From: Theropithecus gelada
Taxonomy: Eukaryota; Chordata; Mammalia; Primates; Cercopithecidae
Direction of reading: 5' to 3'
DNA: 64,000 nucleotides
Assembly: GCF_003255815.1 (NCBI RefSeq)
Contig: NC_037674.1
Coordinates: 17,195,615-17,259,614, forward strand
Shown: in pieces, positions 52,901-63,575 of the stretch
Layout of the letters: each line of letters begins with the position of its first letter
Numbering within the stretch: position 1 is the stretch's first letter
Notes under the pieces: generated by a model
Seen by the model: the letters and a program-made list of their open reading frames with translations, nothing else
Database searches by the model: none
Told to the model about the DNA's origin: nothing
Program-made: the position numbers and the translations under genes

Positions 52901-55900
52901 AGGGCCCAGGCCTCCTCCAGCTCCTGCAGCCGCCCTTCCAGCTCCTGCAGACACCCTGTCACCTGGCGGGGAGGGGCTGCTAGGGGTGACAGCTTGGGTA
53001 GGGCTCCCACCCCGGGCAAGGCAGGGCAGGGCTGGAGAGCCCAGTGTTAATGGACATGCAGAGGGAAGGCTGTGAGACCCGCACCTGCCCCTTCCCAGCC
53101 TCTCTCCCTGCCTGCGCCCAGCCTTCCTGGCCTGCTGGTTTCCATGCCTGTGAGGGGCCCTGAGGCCTTTGGCAATCAGGCTGCATCCCCAGCCCAACCC
53201 CAGGCCCACCCTCTGTGTTCACACCTCCGGGGACATGAAGTGGCTGTTGTCCACCAGCTGCTGTCCTTCCTGCCGCAGGTCCTGGGCTTGAAGGCGGCAC
53301 TTCCTGATTTCCTGCCCCAGCTCTTCATGCTGCCCAAGGAGCTGCTCAGCCCCCACCACGTCCTCAGCCAGCTCCTCAGAGGATGCCAGCTCCTGCCTCT
53401 CCCGTGCCCATGCTCTGTAGGTCAGGGAAGGGAGCTGTTGTCAGGGCTGGCTGGGGAGCGGGGGAGGGCATGGGCAGGGGAGGGAGGGTCCAGCTCCCTG
53501 AAGAGCCAGGATACCCCCACCCCACAGGGCAGAGCTGAGCCAGCAGCTGAGGTAGGACACCTACAGCAGTTCCTGGCAGCACCCGAGGAAGGCATGGCCC
53601 TGTGCAGCCTGCGCCAGCCACTGGCCTCGCTCCTGGGCCTTTGCCTGCAGAGTGGCCCAGGCCTCCTGCACCTTGGCCAGGCCCCCTGGAGCCGCAGGAT
53701 GTAGCTGGCCCAGTCGGCAGGCCTCCGTCTGCACCCGTGCCACCTCCTTCTCCATAGCTGCCAGCTCTCTCTGCAACCAGAGCATGAGATCAGGCCTCAG
53801 TCCCCACACTGAGCCGACGCATGCTCTCCATTCAGGAGAGCACCAGGCCTCTCTGAGGAGCCACCTCCACTCTGCTGCATAACCTGGGCCAAGTCCCAGG
53901 GCCCCTCAGGGAAGGATCTGGGTTTCTGGAGAGGAGGCTGAAGCAGGCTGGGGTGGGAGCACCTTGGGGGAGGGCTGAGATAGGTCCCCCTCAGCCACCG
54001 CCTTTGGGCAGGGACAGACAGGCAGGCTGCAGGGTGTGGACCTCACCTCCAGGCGCCTGTGCTGTTGCTGCAGGGTCCGCACAGACGACAGGCTGTGGCC
54101 TCCGTCCTCTCCCTTCATCAGGGCCGTTTTCTCCTGCATCCTTCCCCAGAGCTCGGCTGCTGCCTGCTCAAAGCTGTGGACCTCATGGGCTGCAGCCAAG
54201 TTCTGGGAGAAGAGAAAGGACCTGCTCAGGGCTGTTCTCTGCTCCCAGGACTCCTTTCTCCCTGGAGACATGGCCTCCTGGGCCACCTCCTTTTGAGCAA
54301 GGAGGACCATGGGGCTTGATGTGTCCCCAGGTTCAGAAACCATCCTCCATGCTGCGACCCTCAGTGAACGTGACGATGTGCGTCTTGTGGCAGGCCAGCA
54401 GGTGGGGAGGGCGGGCAGAGGAGAGGGCCTCATGTGCATCTCAGGGAAAGGCAGACACGAGGAGTTGGGTCCATGTGAGAGAGCAGGCTGGTTCTCGGGG
54501 ATCCAGCTGACCCTGGCAGTACCACCTGTAGTGCCTCGCATGCGGCTGGGAGACAGGTCAGCTCAGGAGGCAGCCCCAGCCCAGGACCTACAGAGATGGA
54601 ATGTCCTGGGAGAAACCTGAGCGGGTGAGGGAGAAGGCGCATTCGCTCGCGGCCAGCAGGGTGTGTGTCTTGTGGGAACCAAAGCCTGTGCTAGGGAGGG
54701 CTTAGAGGGATTTTTTGAAGACTCTGAGACCCCCTAGCTCGGCCTGGCCTGTGGTTACCCACCTCTGTGCGGGCTTTTATTGCTTGGTCCAGCCTCTCCC
54801 AAGCGGCCTCAATGCGGCTCCTCTGGGCTTGGATGTGGGAATAGCGCCTGGGTGCGCCCCGCTCCAGGGTGCCTGCCAGCTTCCTCAGGGCATGCACCTT
54901 GGCCTGGCCCAGGCTCTGAACTTCCTTTCTGAAAGCATCAAACTTCTCTTCCAGCACCTGCAAAGGTGTGAGGCCCGGCAGGGTCACTCGAGATGGTATC
55001 ATGAGCTCTCAAAGTTCATGAAGAGCTCAGCAGACTGATGGCTCTGCAGTCCCTCAGCCCTGATTCTGGAACCATCAGGATCCTCCCTAGGACACCCTCT
55101 CCAAGCTCCTCTCTGCTGACTCCCCAGCAACCCTTTCATCCCAAGGCAGGCCTTCCTCGGCCTCTGCCCGCTGCCCGCGAGGTTTGCTCAGGAGTGACTC
55201 ACCTTGACGCCCTCCAGGTCCTGCCCGTAGTCCTGGGACTCAGCGGTGGCTGCCTTGGTGGTCAGCCAGGCGTCGAGGAGCAGGGTCTCTCGATCCAGCT
55301 GGTGTAGCTGCAGCTGCTCCTGCAGGCCATGCCCCCTGGCCTCCACCCTCCGCAGCAGCTCTGCGTGGGCCTCCCGAACTGCCTGCAGCTGGGCTAGCAC
55401 CCTGGGGCTGCAGGAAGACAGCGACAGCCTGGACTGTAGCCCTTCCTCTCCAGGCTGCAGCAGTCTCCTGCCACCTCTGTAGGGGCTTCTCTCTGCTCCT
55501 TCCCGGATGCGTGGCTCCCCCCGCACCTGTCTGGGTTCTTCCTGCTCTCCAGGAGTGCTGCCGTCTGCTGCAGCCGCTCGAGGCGTGGGCTGAATGCTTC
55601 CAGGTCTCTCTTGGTGGCCTCCAGCCGCCGCAGAAGGGCCTGTGTGGCCTCAGCACTGTGGCCCATGTCCTCGCTGTCCAGGACGTGGCCCCGCTCGGCC
55701 AGCCAGGATCCCGCCTCCAGGAGCTGGGGTGACAGAGTGGAGATTTGTTTTCCCGGGGCACCCTCCAGGGCTCAGGATTTACAGCCACGATTCTCAGCCT
55801 GGCCGCACATGGGAATCACCTGGGAGCTGTCGCGCTCCCTCGGCCTGGCCCCACTCCTAAGCAGCCTCATCTGGTCCGAAACAGCCAGGGAGGCAGTGCT

Positions 55901-58900
55901 TTGTAAAGGGTCCAGGTGATTTTTTTCCATGCAAAATAGATGCTTTATTCTTGGTTCATAGGCATAGATTTTGTTTCTGTCACTTGATAAAATAAAACCA
56001 AGTTTTAGCAAATATTCCTTGCAGTGTTTCTCCCTTTCATTTATTAGCCCATTTACTTCATTTACTTCAGTTTTTCTTCCTTTCCAATTGTATTCACCAT
56101 TCTGAAGTAATTGAGGTATAATCATCCAGGGAAGGTTCCAGGTGATTCTCATGTAAAGCCCTGGTTGAGAACCACTGGTCTAGAGGGAAAAAAGACAAAA
56201 GCCAATCCAGCCAGCAGCTGTGTTCTGGGACACATGTGGAAGGAAGCCTTTGGGGGCAGGAGACCACTGAGTGGAGGAGATGAAAGGTGCCCAGGCCCGG
56301 AGCCCTGGAGTTACCTCCCGGCTGCACTCGCCCTGGGTTCCAGGCCCACCCGCTGTGCCCTGCCCATCACTCCCCTCACCTCAGTCAGAAACTGCTGGGC
56401 CTCCTGAGCCTGCTGCAGCAGAAGCCGCCTCCGTGCCGCCTCTGCCCGCAGGTGGGCCATGGCCTTCTCCAGCTGCTGCACCCGGGCGGCCACCTCGTGG
56501 GCGGCAAAGTGCCCTGCCTGCACCAGCTTGTGCCCAGTGCCCAGCACCACCCGGGTCAGAGCCTCATGGCTGTTCATCTCACTCTCCAGGTTCTGTGGGG
56601 GAGGATGGGGAGGTTGCTGACCCTTGGGGGACTCCCACAGTTGTGCTTGAAGCTTCACAGGACCCCACTAACTTGTCTCCAAGGAGTCCCCTGTCCCCAT
56701 GACCCCCAAAGAATCTGGAGCACTCCAAAAGCCCCCACAGGCAGAGTTCCTGGCTGGGCCACAGAGAGTGCCATTTCCTTGGCTGAGGAGCCCCGCTCAC
56801 ATGCGAGGGCCGGCCCTCCCCTCCCCAGGTGGGGCCATACCTGGTGCTGCTCCTGCAGGTGCCGCACCGCACTCAGGCTCTGGCCATAGTCCTGGGCAGT
56901 GGCCAGAGGCAGCTTCTCCTGCACCCAGGCCATTTCCTCATCGGCGTCCCTGAAGAACTGCAAGAGGAGGCTCCGGGCCTCCAGGGCCGTCCTGCGCTCC
57001 TGCAGGGGCTCCCTCAGGCTCTTGAACCTGCAGTGGTGGAGGGTGGGACCCAGGGAGGCAGAGACCACGGGTGTCAGTATTAGGGATACCTGGTGACACA
57101 GATCACCCAGTTGTGGCCCTCCCCATGGGCAGTGGGAGAAAGTGAGAAGACATCAGTTAGAGGGCAGGGGTGGCGGTCCCTCTAGGAAGGCAGGGAAGAG
57201 AAGCTGAGGGCACGGGCGGATCTACCTCTGAAGCAGCCGCTGGGCCTGCTCTTCCACATCTTGGGCAAGGCAGTGGCCTTCCCTCACGAAGGCCTGGGCC
57301 TGGCCCAGCAGTGCCTCAGCCTGCCTGGCCTTCTTGTCCACTGCTGCCTCCAGCTCCCTCTGTGTGCCTAGGAGCTCGCCCACCCCAGGCAGGGCCTGGC
57401 CCCCAGTGGGGGCTCTCAGCTCAACCTCGATGGGCTCCAGCCAGTTCTCCAGTTCCTCCATGCTCCGCCGCAGACGCAGGGCCTAGGGTAGAAAGCAAGG
57501 TTGGCAGGCGGGGAGAGGCCCGGAGCCCGGCCAGCCACCCCACGGCCCACACAACCTCACCTCGCAGGCGTTCTGGAGCTTGGCCACCTTCTTCTGGAAG
57601 TTGTCTTGCAGCTCGCCCCAGAGTGCTCCCAGCTCCTGCAGTTGCTCCTGGATGGCCTCCGAGGCTGGGTGGCCCCCCTGCAGCAGCCTCTGTCCCTCCT
57701 GCAGCCACAACATGAAACACCCCTTGTGGACTGAGGACTGCTGGTACCAGGGCACTTGTGTTGACTCTGACCACCAGCACCACAGCTGCAGAGTCCCTGC
57801 AGGCCAGCTGCATGATCTTGAGCAACTTTCTTTACCTAAGCCTCATTTTCCTCATCCGTATCATAGAGAAAATCATGGTTATTTTGTTTCAATAACTCAT
57901 GTAAAATACTTAGCAGGGTGATTTATATCAGAGGGAGCCAGCCTGGGGTCAGGATCTGCCTTTGCAGGTGGAAAAGAGAATGTTTAAAGAAGTGCCATGC
58001 TGGGCACAGTGGCTCATTCCTGTAATCCCGGCACTCTGGGAGGCTGAGGTAGGTGGATCACCTGAGCTCAAGAGTTTGACACCAGCCTGGGCAACATGGC
58101 GAAACCCCTTCTCTACCAAAAATACAAAGAAGTAGCCGGATGTGGTGGCACGGGCCTGTGATCCCAGCTACTTGGGAGGCTGAGCTGGGAAGATCACTTA
58201 GCCTGAGAGGTGGAGGTTGCAGTGAGCCGAGATCTTGCCACTGCACTCCAGCCTGGGTGATAGAGCAAGACCTGTCTCCAAAAAACTGACTATGTTTTGA
58301 CTCCTTCACTCACAGGACTGCTGGCTATATCCTGTTCACATCAAAATGTTATCTTTAAAATTACTGAAAAGGTGTCATTTTTGGAGAGGGTGCCCCCACC
58401 CCGGGGAAGCAACTGCTTCTCACTACACTTCCACCTACACAACCGCTTAGCCAGGTGCCTGCACACAGAAAGTACTGGATAACATTGGCCACCGTTGCTG
58501 TGGTTCAGCACCAGCTCTGGGGCACCGTCCTGTGCTCTTCCTGCCCGCAGGGCCTCACCCGCTGCAGCTCCTGCTGTTGGTGCCTGCTCGCGTCCAGCTC
58601 CGCCTGCAAATTCTGCTGCTTCCGTAACTGCGCTGGCAGCGTGGCTGTGTCCAGCAAACCCTCCTCCAGGGCCACCACGTTCTTCTCCCTCAGCCACGCG
58701 GCCACCTGGGCACATGGGGAGGACAGGCCTGCTGTCCAGGGCTCTCGCCTTCCCCCGATCTCTGGGATGCCCCAGAGGAAGTGTGGCCTTTCCCTGGGTC
58801 GACTTCTTCCCCACCGTGATCGCCTCCCTCTCCAAGCGAGGCGAACCTCCTGGGAGTCCTGCAGGAAGGCCTGCAGCTGCCGGAGCTCCTCCAGGCGATG

Positions 58901-61900
58901 GCGGCGGGTCCCGGCTTGCCTGAAGAGCGCCTCCTTCCTGCCAGGAGGAGAGGCTCATGGGCCTGCGGCCACCCCCGGGGCCAGGTGGGGTGCCCGTTCA
59001 GCCTAGGCTTTCTCAGGTATGAATATATTCAGAGTCTGGAGTTTCCTTTGGAATAAAAGGTCCATTGCACTCCACCTCTGTATATGTGTCTGTTATGGGC
59101 CGGATGTTGTACCCCCAAGTTTTTGAGACAGAGTCTCGCTCTGTCACCCAAGCTGGAGTGCAGTGGCACAATCTTGGCTCACTGCAATCTCCACCTCCTG
59201 GGTTCAAGCAGTTATCCTGCCTCAGCCTCCCGAGTAGCTGGGACTACAGGCTCATGCCTCCACACCTGGCTAAATTTTGTATTTTTAGTAGAGGCGGGCT
59301 TTCCTCATGTTGGCCAGGTTGGTCTTGAACTCCTGACCTCAAATGATCCACCCACCTTGTTCTCCCAAAGTGCTGGGATTACAGCTATTACACCTGGCCT
59401 GTACCCCTTCCCAGAACTGGTTTTGGAGACAGTGTCTTTAAAAGAGGCAATTAAGTGAAAACGAGGTCATATGGGTGGGTCCTAATCCACTGTGACCTTA
59501 TGTGTCCTTACGAGAGGAGGAAACTGGGGCAGACACAAGCATGGGGGGAAGGCACAGGGCAAAGGGGCCTCTGCCAGAACCGGGAGACCTCCAGAGGAAA
59601 CCGACTGCTGACACCTGGACCGTGGAGCTGCAGCCTCCAGGATTGTCAGAAGAGTGTTTATTCCAGGGGTCCCAGCCTCTGGGCCGCAGACCGGCACCAG
59701 TCCGCAGCCTGTTAGGAACCGGCTGCACAGAAGTGAGCTGCGGAGCGTGAGTGCCTGAGCTCTGCCTCCCGTCGATCAACTGGCAACAGATTCTCACAGG
59801 AGCTGGAACCCTGCTTTGAACTGCGCACACGACGGATCTAGGTTGCAGGCTCCTTATAAGAATCTAATGCCCAGAGATCTGAGGGGGAACAGTGTCATCC
59901 GGAATCCACCTCCCACCGCCTGGGAAAAACTGTCTTCCACAAAACCGGTCCCTGGTGCCAAAAAGGTTGGGGGATTGCTGGTTTATACCACCCCACCCAG
60001 TCTGTGGTATTTTGGTACAGCTGTCTGAATAGGCTAATATACTGTCTCAACCACTTTTTTGATCAGGCATTGCTATTAGCAAGAATTTTTAAAGCAGGAC
60101 CTCCCTATATATAATATGTAATATCTAACATTTATATAATATTTAATAACTTGATTTATATATTACATATGTACCTCTGTACCAATATCAAGTATAATGC
60201 CACATGCACAAAAATAAAAACTGAGATCTATAAAGTAAATAGAAGTTCTAACATCACTCCCCCCCACCCCACCTCCTCAGGTCCACGCACTCCTGCCCAC
60301 GCTGGCGTGAGTGTGTGGGGAGGAGCGGGTGCGGAGCGGCTGGACTGAACAGAAACGTGCTCCTGTAGGAGGGCAGAAGCCAGGGGCTAGAAGTCACGGT
60401 GGCACTGTGCTGGGGGCAGCTGCGCCTGCCAGGAACCACCTAAGGTGACTGGGGGAGTGGGTGGTGACAGAGGCCAGCAATGTTTGCATTCTGTTAATTC
60501 AAACAACTCCACAGGTACCCAGGTGTGATCCACCTGCAAGAATGGAGCGGGGCTGGCTCTGACCACTGCCAGGACACCAGCACAAGGAGCCACGGCATTT
60601 GTGGGTGCTGGTCGGCTCTCTGGGAAGGACAAAAGCCCTCACCAGTCTGGGATCTGGCTTTTGACCCTATCTCCCTTGATCTAAAAGTCTGAGGAGCCGC
60701 ATGAAGCAGCCAAACCCGACGAGCTTTCACAGGGAAAAAAACCGCAGAGCTGGGGTTTCATGGGCCGTGCAGGTCACATGCATCTGTGTCTGAACCGGCG
60801 TTAGATGAGCTAAGACTTCTGCTAGCCTGCCTGTGGGGCCAGCACCATGCTTTCATCCTCATCACAGCCCTTAGAGCCCAGGATGTGAGGCTCAGCTGCC
60901 ATGAGGAGGAACTTGCCCGAGTCCTGCCATTAGTGGGCAGCATAGGGACTCAGGACTGTGGCCCTGGAAGGCTGATGCTTGACCTCTGTACCCTGCCCTT
61001 CCGTTTCATGAGATGGTTTCCTCTTGGTCTCCTAGCATAAGCCTCTCTTTAAACTCCCTTTGATCTCAACTGAATGAAGAAGGAAGTGGGATTTTCCACA
61101 TGGTGTTTGATGTCCATAACAGGCAGACACATTGCAGGGCCAGGGGCGGTGGGGACCCCCGGCATCTGACCTCAGTCCTTGGAAAAGACTGGTGAGCCTG
61201 GGCCAAGCAGTGGAAGGGTAGGAAGGGAAGAACCGGGATGTCAGATGCCTGTGCCAGCCTGCCCACAGCATCCCTCACCCCAGAGCCACCAGTACCTCAG
61301 GAGCATGGCCTGGCACCTGCCCAGGGCACTCGGGGCCTCGGGGTGTCCACCCTGGTGCAGGCTGCGGGCCGAGGCCTCCAGAGCGCTGATCTTTCCTGCC
61401 TGCACCTCCAGGTCCCGCTCCAGCATCTTCTGCTTCCACAGAAGGGGCTCCATGGGGGCCAAGGGGTCCTGGTGGGGGTGGGGAACCCAATACTGTCCAC
61501 GGGGCTGCCCCCTCCCATCCCAGGCTACCTGCCTTCCCACCTAGAACATCCACAGAGCAGCTGCTCCACCCAAATACGTCCCTCAAGGCCGTTCCAGCTT
61601 TAGGACAGTGATTCCCAGCCAGGGGAGCATTGGGATAGGGATCAAGGGCCAGAATCTCTGAGGCAGGCAGAGTTTTTTCACATAAGGTGAGCGCTCCCTC
61701 CTCTGCACTCCCCCGAGGACTGTTAGTCTCCAGTTATCCTCTGAGGTGTCCTATGAGCTACACTTGTCTGCTACAGGGTTGGGGCAGTGGCGGGAAAAGC
61801 GAACCTCTAGGCATTTGGGAAGTGAGGAGGGCAGGGGTGAGGCAGTAAGAATGGGTCAGGGCCACAGGCACTCTCGAAGCTCCTGGGTGTTGGCGGTAGG

Positions 61901-63575
61901 GCCTGCCCACAGCTGCGTGGGAATTGCTCCAGATGACAGGTAAGTAACTGCCCAGTGACGGATGTGGCCCCAAGTGGGGAGATGCCCCAGAAGAGGAGGA
62001 TCGCTGGCCTGGGGAGCTCAGGCAGCACTGGCTGGTTTGACCCCGAACGCTGCTCTTGTAAGATCCCCTCCCGCCCATTCCGGCTGGACACCTACCCACA
62101 GACCCTCACTGGCTAGGGAGTCTTCCTTGCTGCTAAGCCAATGTTCTATCTTCTCCACGGAGCTCAGAAACAGCTGGGAACAAAGGAAAAGGCAAGAGGC
62201 AGTCGGCAGAGGGTCCAGCCACTGCAGGTGGAGTGACCCGGTGGCACAGGTTGGGGAACCAGGGTCCTGGAAGGCAAGAGCGCTGAGTGGTGGGGAAGTC
62301 CCTGGCCCAGCAGCCCCTCCAGCCTTAGCCTTGACCAGAGGCTGTGGGGTCAGCGCAGGCTGTGTTGGGTTGGGCCAAGATGCAGGCTGGGGATGGGACT
62401 GTGCCTGCCTGTAGCTCCAGGGCCTGCTGCAGCTGTAGCTGGTACTCCTGCCAGGTCCCTTCCAGGCTGCTCAGCTCCTGTTCTAGGCCAGCCAGGGCCT
62501 GGCGAATGTCGGGCGTGGAGGGGTGCCCCGCTGTGAGCAGTCGCTGCCCAGTGCTTCGGGCCAGGCTGCTGCTGTCTGTCCAGGAGTCCAGCTCGGCCTG
62601 GAACGGGACTGGGCTCAGATCACCGGGGACTGGAAGCAGCCCAGCAGGCAGGAGGAGAGGTGGGGAAGCAGCTGAGGAGTGGGAGGCTGGAGGAGACAGG
62701 CAGGGTGGGACACCCAGGAGGCCCAAGAACAAGGGGAGGAGAGGAAAGGGTGGAGGTGAGGGTCTGGGAAAGGCTTGGACCAGCTCCCTGCTCACCTTGA
62801 GCTCCTGGTGTTCTTCTAACATACGCCAGGCTTCCACAGGGCTGCAAGGAGTGGGGCTCATGTCCATCTGAGCCCGCAGCCTCTGGGCACCGACCAGCAA
62901 TTCATGCAGCGTTGCCTGGAGTTTCTGAGCTTGGTGCAAGGCATCCAGCGCCTCCCTCCTGCCCACAGCGCTCATCAGCTAGTTCCCAGGCCTGCAAACC
63001 CCTCTCCCCTGTGCCCACTGGTGTCTTCTGTCCCTTAATCCCCTCAACCACAGGAGGGCCCACAGGCTGGGAGTTACTGGGAGGACAGTAATTTGCAGGC
63101 TGGAGAAAGAATCCCAGGGGAACACAAGGGCTGAGGGGAGGTGTGGGGACTGAGATGCCAGAGGATGGGTCGGCAAGGGCAAGGCCTGCCGGGTTCATAC
63201 CGCTTCTGGGCCCTGCTCTGGAGCTGCCACCAGCTCTCGGCCACCTCCTGCTGCCTGTGCCTGAGGCTGTGGGCTGCCTCAGGGCTTCTCTGGCACAGGC
63301 GGCCCACCTCACGCTCTAGGGACTGTGGGGGAAGCCGGGGTCAGACGTTGGGGCAGGGGAGCCCTGGGCCACCCTGGCATCCCATATCCCCTCCTCCCCG
63401 CTTCTGCCCAGGGTCCTCCTGAGGAGGTGCCCTGGGCCCAGCTCCACAGCCAGCTGCGCACCTCCACCTGGGCCTGGATGGGGTGCACTTCCCGCTCCAG
63501 CTCCTCATGTTTCCGCAGCAGCCTCTGCACGTTCTCCAGATCCTTCCCGCAGTCCAGGGCCTGGATCAGGGCTTC
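48653..63575 (-). CDS. SPTBN5: SPTBN5, beta-V spectrin, C-terminal part (5' end outside window)
   Basis: Beta-V (beta-heavy type) spectrin, a large actin- and membrane-skeleton protein; family members pair with alpha spectrin and the human protein has about 3670 residues. Here 27 exons on the minus strand encode the last 1291 residues. They are a long row of about 106-residue spectrin repeats, readable by motifs such as 'DYGQDLEGVK', 'DYGQSLSAVRHLQEQHQ' and 'CGKDLENVQRLLRKHEELE', then a PH domain and a short tail ending L-L-R-S-D-P-stop (TGA at 48655-48653). All phases close and no stop interrupts. The actin-binding CH domains and most repeats lie beyond 64000. The gene runs tail to tail with PLA2G4B. 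Confidence 0.94.
50628..50765 (+). mobile_element. MIR, + strand
   Basis: 'ctgctgctaattagctgtgtg', 'ttgcttaacctctctggaacc' and 'acttacctctcaggggttag' match MIR; in the SPTBN5 intron 49956-50839, which shows no other recognisable feature. Confidence 0.8.
50840..51824 (-). other. SPTBN5: SPTBN5 exons encoding the PH domain
   Basis: Four exons, 51753-51824, 51271-51357, 51047-51138 and 50840-50925, encode a pleckstrin-homology domain. It starts M-E-G-S-L-E-F-K, continues through SWDSCHGTLQGNSLSLF and ALLDLTGARCERL, and ends in the helix with paired Trp (EEQAESWWRAL). PH domains of beta spectrins bind phosphoinositides and target the protein to membranes. Two basic residues sit in the beta1-beta2 area (K, R), but lipid binding cannot be judged from sequence alone. 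Confidence 0.93.
51913..52001 (-). pseudogene. 5S rRNA pseudogene, 3'-truncated
   Basis: Read on the minus strand from 52001, the sequence matches the first 85-90 nt of vertebrate 5S rRNA with a handful of changes, several at CpG sites: 'ctctacagccat' in place of gtctacggccat, then the conserved 'ggaagctaagcagggtcggg' and 'cctggttagtacttggg'. The last 30 nt or so are missing, which cuts the C box of the internal promoter, so it should not be transcribed by Pol III. It lies in the SPTBN5 intron between exons 52157-52291 and 51753-51824, in the same orientation as SPTBN5. Confidence 0.9.
55785..56177. mobile_element. MER5-like hAT remnant interrupted by a retrocopy
   Basis: Left part 55785-55921 ('attctcagcctggccgcaca', 'gggaatcacctgggagc') and right part 56137-56177 ('ctcatgtaaagccctggttg', then 'agaaccactgg') are the two ends of a MER5A-type palindromic element. 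The 215-bp insert between them is listed separately. Confidence 0.75.
55922..56136 (-). pseudogene. Short polyadenylated retrocopy inserted in a MER5-like element
   Basis: On the minus strand this 215-bp segment ends with AATAAA (complement of 55944-55949), then 17 nt, then a short A run (55921-55926). It is flanked by an 11-bp direct repeat, tccaggtgatt, at 55911-55921 and 56137-56147. These are the marks of L1-driven retroposition of a 5'-truncated mRNA. The source gene was not recognised. It carries an open stretch on the minus strand, but it is too short to name and may come from a 3'UTR. It lies in an SPTBN5 intron (55724-56379). Confidence 0.7.
57800..57925 (+). mobile_element. MIR fragment, + strand
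   Basis: 'catgatcttgagcaactttc', 'cctcattttcctcatccgta' and 'ataactcatgtaaaatactt' resemble the MIR core; in SPTBN5 intron 57699-58558. Confidence 0.6.
57997..58285 (+). mobile_element. Alu, + strand
   Basis: 'gctgggcacagtggctcattcc' to a short A tail; antisense to SPTBN5, in intron 57699-58558. Confidence 0.9.
59116..59399 (-). mobile_element. Alu, minus strand
   Basis: 'tttttgagacagagtctcgc' to 'ttacagctattacacctggcc'. It interrupts an older interspersed repeat whose parts flank it ('gttatgggccggatgttgta' and 'taatccactgtgaccttatg'). In SPTBN5 intron 58938-61295. Confidence 0.88.
59664..59980. mobile_element. hAT-type non-autonomous DNA transposon, 317 bp
   Basis: Left end 'caggggtcccagcctctggg' and right end '...aaaaaggttgggggattgctg' are degenerate inverted repeats. 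Flanks gtttattc (59656-59663) and gtttatac (59981-59988) agree at 7 of 8 bases, the 8-bp duplication of hAT elements. Inner phrases 'cagcctgttaggaaccggct' and 'aaaccggtccctggtgcc' belong to a familiar mammalian MER family whose name I cannot give with confidence. Confidence 0.75.
60085..60260. other. AT-rich intron stretch
   Basis: AT-rich low-complexity sequence ('tatataatatgtaatatc', 'ttgatttatatattacat') in SPTBN5 intron 58938-61295. No gene is seen here or in the rest of that intron (60261-61295). Confidence 0.7.

Larger units (their letters stand above)
52157..63575 (-). other. SPTBN5: SPTBN5 exons encoding spectrin repeats
   Basis: In transcript order: 63462-63575, 63201-63322, 62796-62958, 62409-62597 (GC donor), 62096-62173, 61296-61468, 58847-58937, 58559-58705, 57561-57698, 57226-57482, 56841-57027, 56380-56592, 55527-55723, 55203-55407, 54763-54957, 54047-54202, 53565-53770, 53225-53414, 52786-52962, 52603-52704, 52157-52291 (GC donor). 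Residue counts fit every exon length exactly. Exon ends do not follow repeat ends; each repeat is split over two or three exons. Conserved Trp residues of helix A (for example DSWTD, ENWLEP, GSWLAERG, EAWLACREG) mark the repeats, about nine in all. The first exon's acceptor at 63576 implies more exons upstream. Confidence 0.92.

Noticed and set aside
55772..56152. 126-codon minus-strand open frame as a gene
   Set aside because: It spans the retrocopy and both MER5 flanks, so it is a composite with no single origin.
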